The notes under the pieces: generated by a model | Told to the model about the DNA's origin: nothing | The model's database searches: none | What the model saw: only the letters and a program-made list of their open reading frames with translations | Assembly (NCBI GenBank): GCA_905193995.1 | Contig: CAJJQT010000139.1 | Location: 1 to 5,514 of the forward strand | From: an uncultured Porphyromonadaceae bacterium | GTDB taxonomy: Bacteria; Bacteroidota; Bacteroidia; Bacteroidales; Muribaculaceae | Length of the DNA: 5,514 nucleotides | Reading direction: 5' to 3' | Made by a program: the position numbers and the translations under genes | Shown: positions 1 to 5,514 of the stretch, one piece after another | Layout: every line of letters begins with the position of its first letter | How positions within the stretch are numbered: position 1 is the first letter of the stretch

Positions 1-217
1 CCAACGGAGGCAGGTGCTCTTTGTTCATGATGCGGTCGACATTCTCGACAACGACTATCGCGTCGTCGACCACAATGCCGATGGCCAGGATAAGGCCGAG
101 CAGCGTCAGCAGGTTGAGCGAGAAGCCGAAAACAAGCATCACGCCGAATGTGCCTATCAGCGATATGGGTACGGCGATGACCGGAATAAGGGTAGCGCTC
201 CAGTTCTGCAGCGACAG
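1..217 (-). pseudogene. Continuation of the RND transporter gene after the in-frame stop (partial at window edge)
   Basis: The complement of 217-2, read in the transporter's own frame after the TAA, gives 72 codons without another stop. They include LSLQNW, then [20 protein letters not shown] (end of TM2 and TM3), then [35 protein letters not shown] and NKEHLPPL (TM4 and its end). The adjacent aspartates encoded at 62-67 correspond to the AcrB proton-relay pair D407/D408. The segment aligns with the family with no insertion or deletion, so this is the same gene as 218-1288 interrupted only by a nonsense codon. The only other unusual residue is Ser at 197-199, where the family nearly always has Arg. 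No start codon with ribosome-binding context supports separate translation. If the TAA is a base error, this segment and 218-1288 form one intact CDS running off the left edge. Confidence 0.82.
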
Positions 218-1288
218 TTACACGACGAGAATCACCAGCAGAAGCGCCTCGAAGAACGTACGATAGACGTGGTGGATCGATTCGGATATATACGTCGTCA
301 TGTCGAACGGAATCTGATACGATATTCCGGCCGGGAACGACGCTGATATTTCCTCCATGGCCTTTCGGACGTTTTCCGCCACCTCCATTGCATTGGCACC
401 GGGAAGCATCGTGACGTTGAGTACGGCCGCGTTGCCGCTGTTGATGCCGCTTTCGGTGGCATATGACGATGCCTCGAGCGATACACGGGCTACGTCGCGC
501 AGACGGATTATCGATCCGGACGCATCGGCGCGCAGAACAATGTCCTCGAATTCACTGACTCCCGACAGTCGCCCGCGGGCCACGATCGGCATAGTCACAT
601 CGATGTCTTCGGCCGGTGTCTGGCCTATGACGCCGGCGGCTGACTCGCGGTTCTGATCTTTCAGCGCGTTCTGGATGTCCTTGACGGTGAGACCAAGGTC
701 GGCCAGTTTGTCGGGCATAAGCCACAGCTGCATGGCATAGTAGCGCGAGCCTACGGAGCTGACCGATCCGACACCCTCGATTCGGCGAAGCATATCCACT
801 ACGTTCAGGGTGGCGTAGTTGCTCAGGTAGACTTCGTCATATTTTGGATCGGACGACATCAGAGTGATGGTCATAAGCCTTGTCGAAGTCTCCTTGGCCA
901 CGGAGATGCCGTTCTGTACGACTTCGGCGGGGAGGCGGCTCTCGGCTTTCTTAATGCGGTTCTGCACGTCGACTGCCGCCAGTTCGGGATCGGTGTCGAT
1001 ATCGAATGTGATCAGCGCGTTGAAGCCGCCCGAATTGGATGACGTCGAATTCATGTATATCATGCCCGGAGTGCCGTTGATTTCCTGCTCGATCGGCGTG
1101 GCTACTGCCTGCGTGACCGTAACGGCGTCGGCTCCCGGATACGATGCCGATACCCTGACGACGGGTGGAACTATCTGAGGGTACTGGTCGACCGGCAGCA
1201 GCGCCAGTCCTATGCCGCCGACTATGACGATGACCAGCGACAGGACTATCGCAAATACGGGATGGCTTAGAAAGAAATTATTCTTCAT
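218..1288 (-). CDS. RND multidrug efflux transporter (AcrB/HAE1 type), N-terminal part ended by a premature stop
   Basis: The open frame encodes 356 residues, about a third of the roughly 1,000-1,050 expected. It starts with MKNNFFLSHPVF, matching the AcrB start (FFIDRPIFA), and has TM1 at about 9-31 followed by LPVDQYPQIVPPVV and SASYPGADA. The porter region runs from about 40 to 330 and includes AAVDVQNRI, EGVGSVSSVGS and LPGANAMEVAENV. TM2 begins near 338 (YRTFFEALLLVILVV), where TAA at 218-220 replaces the Tyr that homologues carry. The reading frame stays open after it to the window edge, still in RND sequence. As written, the product would have one complete helix, part of a second and half the porter domain, with no proton-relay aspartates, so it could not pump. 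The family exports drugs, dyes, bile salts or fatty acids by proton antiport. Whether the stop is real or a base error cannot be settled here. Confidence 0.9.
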   Translation of the reverse strand: MKNNFFLSHPVFAIVLSLVIVIVGGIGLALLPVDQYPQIVPPVVRVSASYPGADAVTVTQAVATPIEQEINGTPGMIYMNSTSSNSGGFNALITFDIDTDPELAAVDVQNRIKKAESRLPAEVVQNGISVAKETSTRLMTITLMSSDPKYDEVYLSNYATLNVVDMLRRIEGVGSVSSVGSRYYAMQLWLMPDKLADLGLTVKDIQNALKDQNRESAAGVIGQTPAEDIDVTMPIVARGRLSGVSEFEDIVLRADASGSIIRLRDVARVSLEASSYATESGINSGNAAVLNVTMLPGANAMEVAENVRKAMEEISASFPAGISYQIPFDMTTYISESIHHVYRTFFEALLLVILVV

Positions 1289-2474
1289 GCTGATCTCGGT
1301 TTACCTGTACGGAATCTGATTCGACTGGAATGACTCTCATTCCGTGCTTGAGTTTGTGGAAGCCTTCGACCACGATATTTTCGCCAGATTCGAGTCCGCG
1401 TTCAATGATTATGGAGTTGTCGAATTCGGGGCCTGTCTCTACGTATCGGCGCTCGACGATACTGTCGGGTTTCACTACATAGATATACGTGGCGCCTTTT
1501 TCGATCTCAAGAGCCTTGACCGGTACAGAAATGGCCTCCTCACGCACATCCATCAGCAGACGCACCCGCGTAAACTCGCCCGGCAGCAGCGTATGGTCGG
1601 GGTTGGGCATCTCGGCGCGCACGGAGAATGTTCCCGTCTTGGGATCGACCTTGGGGTCCGCGAAGTCGACAAGACCGTGGTACGGATAAGCCGTGCCGTC
1701 GGCGAGTGTGACCGTCACGTATGGCGACCACGAGCGGTTGCTGTTGGTCTGGCCGAAATTCACGTTGCGCGACTTGCTGTTGAGGTAGTCGAGAGCAGTC
1801 ATCGAGAAGTCGACCTTCACGGTATCGCTGTTCACGACCACCGCAAGAAGTGATTTTGCGCCGGGGCCTACCAGCGTGCCGATGTCCACGCTGCGCTCGG
1901 AGATGTAGCCCGATATCGGTGATTTCACGGTTGTATAGCCCAGTGTCTGCTCGGCCTGAGTGAGCTCTGCCTCGCTGACGGTGACGTCAGCAGCGGCTGA
2001 TTCATAGGCGGCCTCGGCATTGTCGAGATCGAGACGTGAGGCGGCGTTCTGCTCGTAGAGAGGCCGTATGCGCTCAAGATCACGGGTAGCTTTCTGCAGT
2101 ACGGCGCGGGCCTTGTTGAGCCGGGCGCGAGCCTTCATGACCTGGGCGCGGTAGACGGTCGGGTCTATCACGAACAGAGTCTGCCCCTTCTTGATGAACG
2201 TGCCTTCGGCAAAAAGCATCGATTCGAGATATCCTTCGACGCGGGCACGCACCTCGACATACTGCTTGGCGCGGATTCGCCCCACATATTCGCCGTAAAC
2301 CGATACATCGGCCGGGAAGACCCGCTGGACCTCGACTACCGGCCGCTCGGCGTCGCGCTTTTCTTTGCGGAAGAGTGCCGCGGCGCCCGCAGCGAGGCCT
2401 GCGATGACTACTGAGGCTGCGATCCATATCCACGGGCGCCGGTACGAGAGTATTTTCTTCAGTGATGAATTCAT
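1278..2474 (-). CDS. RND efflux pump periplasmic adaptor (membrane-fusion protein, AcrA/MexA type)
   Basis: The protein has 398 residues, a normal length for the family. A basic N-terminus is followed by a hydrophobic segment at about 14-35 (PWIWIAASVV onward). There is no lipobox cysteine, so it is probably held by an uncleaved inner-membrane anchor, not a lipid. The first lipoyl half is at about 72-105 (ARVEGYLESM, EGTFIKKGQTLFVIDP), then an alpha-helical hairpin at about 106-178 rich in Ala, Arg and Glu, then the second lipoyl half with VKSPISGYIS (183-192). The beta-barrel (about 215-310, with LLPGEFTRVRL) and the membrane-proximal domain (about 315-385, with ISVPVKALE) complete the order. 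The role is to bridge the RND transporter and a TolC-like channel across the periplasm. It starts 35 bases after the dehydrogenase stop, in an AT-rich gap with no Shine-Dalgarno sequence, and its last 11 bases overlap the transporter gene, which suggests translational coupling. Confidence 0.95.
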   Translation of the reverse strand: MNSSLKKILSYRRPWIWIAASVVIAGLAAGAAALFRKEKRDAERPVVEVQRVFPADVSVYGEYVGRIRAKQYVEVRARVEGYLESMLFAEGTFIKKGQTLFVIDPTVYRAQVMKARARLNKARAVLQKATRDLERIRPLYEQNAASRLDLDNAEAAYESAAADVTVSEAELTQAEQTLGYTTVKSPISGYISERSVDIGTLVGPGAKSLLAVVVNSDTVKVDFSMTALDYLNSKSRNVNFGQTNSNRSWSPYVTVTLADGTAYPYHGLVDFADPKVDPKTGTFSVRAEMPNPDHTLLPGEFTRVRLLMDVREEAISVPVKALEIEKGATYIYVVKPDSIVERRYVETGPEFDNSIIIERGLESGENIVVEGFHKLKHGMRVIPVESDSVQVNRDQHEE

Positions 2475-2509
2475 ATGTTCTGGCTTACTACTTATTATTG
2501 TTGATTTAC

Positions 2510-5323
2510 TTATTGGCCCTCATGGGCAGCGTGGCGCGGTTCTGTAGTCTCGTCGACGAGGTAGACAATCGACTCATACTCACGGCCGATGGTGTCGCTC
2601 ATGGAAATCTCGCATGTGCGTGCCAGCGAATAGCAGCCGTCGAAGCGGTCGCCGGCTATTTCGCGGCGTTCGTCGGCTGTGGCGCTTCGGGCCACCTGAG
2701 GATAGATGAACCCGCGGTCGCCAGCTGCGCCGCAGCACTGACAGTCTACGGGCACGGTGACGCGTCGGGCACACTTGGCTGCGACTCGGCGCATGGCGTC
2801 GTCAAGGCCGAGCAGACGTGCGGCGCAGGTCGGATGGAGCAGCACGCTGTCTTTTGGCCGCGTGACCTCGAGGCGCGGCATCACGGCTTCGTCGAGCCAG
2901 CGGGTGATGTCGACTATTGTCAGGCTGTCGAACTTCGTCCGGTTCTCGTCGGTCAGGGCGTACCGCATGCCTTTAAGCATTGTATGGGTGCACGAGGTGG
3001 TGTCGCACATGATGGGGACACTGCCATGGTCTGACAGCCGAAAAAATGTCTCGACGGTGCGGTTTGCTATTTCGGCCTGCCCGGCAGGATCGCCCTTGTG
3101 CTGCCATATCTGCGAGCAGCAGAGACCGTGCATGTCGCGAGGGAGCGACAGACGCAGCCCGGCTCGGGCCGCCACACGCATGACTACAGTGATCAGGTCG
3201 TCTTTGCCCAGGGTCGAACCTCCGAAGATCCGTGTAACGCAGGCCGGGAAGTATAGCCAGTCGGGGTTGTCGGTCTGCTGCCAGTGCAGCCGTGCGGGGA
3301 ACGGGAAGTGGCGCGACCAGTGAGGAACCTGGCTGTAGATACGGTGCATGAAATCGGTCGCCCAGATCAGCGGATATGGAGAAATTACCTTTTCGGTCGC
3401 TACAGCCGCCCGGAGCAACCCCCGGATGGCGCTTTCGACTGCGCCGAAATTGCCTGCGCCTGCACTCAGCGCCCGCTCCATCAGCCGCGGATCGGTGGCC
3501 GCGCGGATGCGGTCTGTGACCTCGGCCGTCGATATGTGCATCGGACAGGGCATCTCGCACGAGCCGTCGCTGCAGCAGGTCTGTTCGCCTATGTAGCGGT
3601 ACTGCCTGCGCAGGCGGCCGCCTGCATCGGAGGCGATGACGCGCAGGGCCTGCAGCCGTTGGCGCGGCGTCAGTGTGATGTCGCGCGAGGGACATACGTG
3701 CTCGCAGTACCCGCATTCCATACACTTGTCGGCGTGGTCGTATCCGAGCGCCGCGCCGAAGAGGGTCATGTCCTTCATAGGGCGCATGAAGCAGTCGGGA
3801 TCGTCGTTGATGATGACGCCGGGGTTGAGAATGCCGCTCGGATCGGCGAGCTGCTTGAGTCGCTTCATCAGCGCATAAATCTCAGGGCCCCACTCCTTTT
3901 CGACAAACGGAGCGATGGCGCGCCCCGTGCCGTGCTCGCCCTTGAGCGACCCGTCGAGGTTTATGACCAGATCGACCAGACCGTCCATGAAATTACGGAA
4001 ACGCAGGGTGTCTTTCCCGCTATTGATCGTCGAGGTCAGCATCGGGTGTATGTTGCCGTCGCGGGCGTGACCGAATATAGCTCCGTCGTAGCCGTATTTT
4101 CTGAAAAGGTGCTGTACGCCGTCGACAAGGCGGTCGAGATCGCCAACAGGCGCGGCCACATCCTCGAGGATAACCGTGGCACCAGGCACGCGTACACCGG
4201 CTACGCAGGGGAATATGCCGTCGCGCATCTTCCACAGACTGGCCCGCTCGGCGACCGTCTTAGTGAACGGCTCGATGCGGCCCACATTTTTTATCCGGGC
4301 GAATTCGGGCGCGAGACGCGCTGTGAGATCGTCCATTTCAGGCCGCGATGAGGCGCCGAAATCGACCAGCATGGCCGTCGTGCCTGCGGGCATATCGTCG
4401 CGTCTCCCCCTGTAGCTCACTATCGAGGCATAGTCCATCATCTCTACGGCCAGGGCGCCCTGCTCGCCGAGCCACGCCGCGGAGGCCGCCGCCGATGTCA
4501 CATCCGGGAAATACAGCATGCAGCTGCTGTAGTCGCTGTAGAGCGGCAGGGTGTTCAGCTCGCCCGATATAATGTAGGCGAGCGTACCCTCGCTGCCGAT
4601 CAGCGCATGGACGAATATATCCATCGGATCGTCGTAGTCGACAAACGAGTTCATCGCATAGCCCGTCACGTTCTTGATTCGGTATTTGCGTATGATCTTT
4701 TCCTTCAGAGCGCTGTCAGCCATGATGCGCTCCCGTATCTCGAGCAGACCCCGGCAGAGGTCGCGTTCGTCGTCGGCGAAGCGCCGGCGGTCGCGTTCGG
4801 AGGCGCTGTCGTAGACGTGACCGTTGACGAGCATGAACTTCAGCGAACTTAGCGTATGATATGAATTGTGAGCCACGCCGGCCTGCATGCCGCTCGAGTT
4901 GTTGGACAGTATGCCGCCCATCATCGCCGCCGACGAGCTGGCCGGATCAGGTCCGATATGCGTATTGTAGGGCTTGAGATACGCATTGATCTGGTCGGCT
5001 GTGATGCCGGGTTCGAACCATATCCGCGCGCCCCGGTCGCGCACTTCACAGTCCTTCCAGGCTGTGCGCAACTCGCATATGATCCCTTCGCCCAGAGTCT
5101 GTCCCGAAAGCGACGTGCCGCCGGTGCGGAACGTCACGCCCATGCCTCTGTTGCGGGCCAGTTCCAGAATCATGCCTACTTCCGCGGCATTCTGCGGGCG
5201 CACGACAGCCTTGGGCTTTATGTTTAGATATGAAGCGTCGCGGGCGTATATTTCGCGCCAAAGATCATCGGCGAACACCCTATCGCGCCCCACTATGGCG
5301 GCAAGTTCATTTTTAAGGCTCAT
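2510..5323 (-). CDS. FAD-binding oxidase / Fe-S protein, probable quinone-linked D-lactate (D-2-hydroxyacid) dehydrogenase
   Basis: This 937-residue protein joins a GlcD/Dld-type flavin half to a GlcF-type iron-sulphur half. The FAD-binding PCMH domain covers about residues 35-260, with TGGTSLSGQT (67-76), GPDPASSSAAMMGG (124-137) and GSEGT (243-247). The FAD-oxidase C-terminal domain covers about 260-505, with GHARDGNIHP (418-427) and GEHGTGR (462-468). H419, H426 and E463 match the metal-binding His, His and Glu of D-2-hydroxyglutarate dehydrogenases. A 4Fe-4S motif lies at C534, C537, C540 and C544, and a second cysteine group at C583, C589 and C593. Two cysteine-rich (CCG-type) domains follow: C695 with C735-C736, and C833 with C861, C863-C864. 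The length fits Dld-II-type D-lactate dehydrogenases such as that of Shewanella; E. coli YdiJ is somewhat longer. The expected reaction is oxidation of D-lactate or a similar D-2-hydroxyacid, with electrons passed to the quinone pool at the inner face of the membrane. No signal peptide is seen. The ATG at 5323 is the first after an in-frame TAA 15 bases upstream. D-lactate, D-2-hydroxyglutarate and glycolate cannot be told apart from sequence alone. Confidence 0.93.
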   Translation of the reverse strand: MSLKNELAAIVGRDRVFADDLWREIYARDASYLNIKPKAVVRPQNAAEVGMILELARNRGMGVTFRTGGTSLSGQTLGEGIICELRTAWKDCEVRDRGARIWFEPGITADQINAYLKPYNTHIGPDPASSSAAMMGGILSNNSSGMQAGVAHNSYHTLSSLKFMLVNGHVYDSASERDRRRFADDERDLCRGLLEIRERIMADSALKEKIIRKYRIKNVTGYAMNSFVDYDDPMDIFVHALIGSEGTLAYIISGELNTLPLYSDYSSCMLYFPDVTSAAASAAWLGEQGALAVEMMDYASIVSYRGRRDDMPAGTTAMLVDFGASSRPEMDDLTARLAPEFARIKNVGRIEPFTKTVAERASLWKMRDGIFPCVAGVRVPGATVILEDVAAPVGDLDRLVDGVQHLFRKYGYDGAIFGHARDGNIHPMLTSTINSGKDTLRFRNFMDGLVDLVINLDGSLKGEHGTGRAIAPFVEKEWGPEIYALMKRLKQLADPSGILNPGVIINDDPDCFMRPMKDMTLFGAALGYDHADKCMECGYCEHVCPSRDITLTPRQRLQALRVIASDAGGRLRRQYRYIGEQTCCSDGSCEMPCPMHISTAEVTDRIRAATDPRLMERALSAGAGNFGAVESAIRGLLRAAVATEKVISPYPLIWATDFMHRIYSQVPHWSRHFPFPARLHWQQTDNPDWLYFPACVTRIFGGSTLGKDDLITVVMRVAARAGLRLSLPRDMHGLCCSQIWQHKGDPAGQAEIANRTVETFFRLSDHGSVPIMCDTTSCTHTMLKGMRYALTDENRTKFDSLTIVDITRWLDEAVMPRLEVTRPKDSVLLHPTCAARLLGLDDAMRRVAAKCARRVTVPVDCQCCGAAGDRGFIYPQVARSATADERREIAGDRFDGCYSLARTCEISMSDTIGREYESIVYLVDETTEPRHAAHEGQ

Positions 5324-5341
5324 ACATTTATTCTTTTAAGC

Positions 5342-5367
5342 ATATTGATGGATTCAGTCACCAATAT
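5342..5367. promoter_or_regulatory. Inverted repeat ATATTG-N14-CAATAT ahead of the dehydrogenase, possible operator
   Basis: ATATTG at 5342-5347 and CAATAT at 5362-5367 are perfect inverted copies. Their centres are 20 bases apart, about two helical turns, as in sites bound by a dimer. The repeat ends 19 bases upstream of the dehydrogenase ATG. The arms are only six bases long and the gap is AT-rich, so chance is a real alternative. AraC proteins more often bind direct repeats, so the neighbouring regulator is not an obvious partner. Confidence 0.22.
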
Positions 5368-5373
5368 CTATAA

Positions 5374-5381
5374 CAAACAAA
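5374..5381 (-). promoter_or_regulatory. Weak Bacteroidota -7-like element (TTTGTTTG)
   Basis: On the minus strand 5381-5374 reads TTTGTTTG. This matches the Bacteroidota -7 consensus TAnnTTTG at five of six defined bases, with T in place of A at the second. Transcription from it would start roughly 40 bases ahead of the dehydrogenase ATG. No clear TTTG -33 element is visible about 20 bases further upstream, so the call is weak. The same TTTG copies could instead act as a -33 element, but then no good -7 follows. Confidence 0.2.
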
Positions 5382-5416
5382 CGCTGCCTTTGATTGCCGC
5401 GCCGCGAATTTTGCCG

Positions 5417-5514
5417 TCACTCGCGGTATTTGGTCGGATTCATGCCCAGATTATGCTGCACGTACCGGCTGAAATATGCCGGTGACGAAAAGTTGAACAT
5501 CGACGAGATCTGAA
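5417..5514 (-). CDS. AraC-family transcriptional regulator, C-terminal end (partial at window edge)
   Basis: The complement of 5512-5420 reads 31 codons and ends at a TGA at 5417-5419. The peptide contains FNFSSPAYFSRYV followed by NLGMNPTKYRE. This matches the second helix-turn-helix of the AraC/XylS DNA-binding domain: the GF-S-S-x-S-Y-F-S/C-R recognition helix, then the G-M-x-P-x-x-Y-R closing motif, which ends the protein as in most family members. The rest of the gene lies beyond the right edge, so the effector-binding or sensor part is unseen. It could be a plain AraC regulator or the tail of a hybrid two-component protein, both common in Bacteroidota. It lies on the same strand as, and 93 bases upstream of, the FAD/Fe-S dehydrogenase, so it may regulate that gene; this is inference from position only. 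Confidence 0.88.
   Translation of the reverse strand, partial: QISSMFNFSSPAYFSRYVQHNLGMNPTKYRE

Noticed and set aside
214..222. Programmed frameshift or stop-codon reassignment to explain the interrupted transporter
   Set aside because: The frame is the same before and after the stop, so no frameshift is needed. Other genes in the window end at TAA (adaptor and dehydrogenase), so TAA is used as a normal stop here.
14..346. Plus-strand open frame of 110 codons at the left edge
   Set aside because: It is antisense to the RND transporter, whose frame shows strong homology on both sides of the stop. The peptide is low in complexity and unfamiliar.
1344..1853. Plus-strand open frame of 169 codons opposite the adaptor
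   Set aside because: It is a shadow of the adaptor gene, with no recognisable domain.
2462..3034. Plus-strand open frame of 190 codons over the adaptor start and dehydrogenase end
   Set aside because: It spans two real minus-strand genes and their gap. It has no family motif, and its length is explained by GC-rich antisense sequence.
3284..4351. Long plus-strand open frame of 355 codons opposite the dehydrogenase
   Set aside because: It lies wholly inside the well-supported minus-strand dehydrogenase gene. Its translation resembles no family I know and is rich in Arg, Ala and Val, as expected from antisense reading of GC-rich codons.
5402..5426. CCGCGA-N13-TCGCGG hairpin overlapping the AraC stop codon, as a terminator
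   Set aside because: The stem is only six pairs with a 13-base loop, and no T-run follows on either strand, so it does not meet the form of an intrinsic terminator.

Overview
The window looks like part of a Bacteroidota chromosome, probably order Bacteroidales. The basis is a fairly GC-rich coding sequence with short AT-rich gaps, no clear Shine-Dalgarno sequences ahead of the starts, and recognisable protein families: an AraC-type regulator tail ending in NLGMNPTKYRE, an AcrA/AcrB-type efflux pair, and a long FAD/Fe-S dehydrogenase. Genus cannot be decided from this window. All four genes lie on the minus strand, so the window reads right to left.

Right edge (5417-5514): the last 31 codons of an AraC-family regulator, covering its second helix-turn-helix. 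A 93-base AT-rich gap (5324-5416) follows. It holds an inverted repeat and a weak promoter-like motif, but no convincing terminator.

Centre (2510-5323): a 937-residue fused FAD-binding oxidase / 4Fe-4S / cysteine-rich-domain protein. It is most like the quinone-linked D-lactate dehydrogenases of the Dld-II type and related D-2-hydroxyacid dehydrogenases (YdiJ-like).

Left (1-2474): 35 bases downstream of the dehydrogenase starts a membrane-fusion (periplasmic adaptor) protein. It overlaps by 11 bases an AcrB-type RND transporter gene. The transporter frame is broken by a TAA at 218-220, inside transmembrane helix 2. The same frame then continues with clear RND homology (LIPVIAVP, then [12 protein letters not shown]) to the window edge. 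The TAA sits where homologues have Tyr, so this is a point nonsense change, not a frameshift. It is either a real inactivated pump or a base error. Any outer-membrane channel gene would lie beyond the left edge.

If the pump is intact in the living cell, adaptor and transporter would export drugs, bile salts or similar compounds through a TolC-like channel. The close co-directional spacing suggests, but does not prove, co-transcription with the dehydrogenase. No RNA genes, mobile elements, CRISPR arrays or long repeats were seen, and there is no gene-free stretch over 300 bases.
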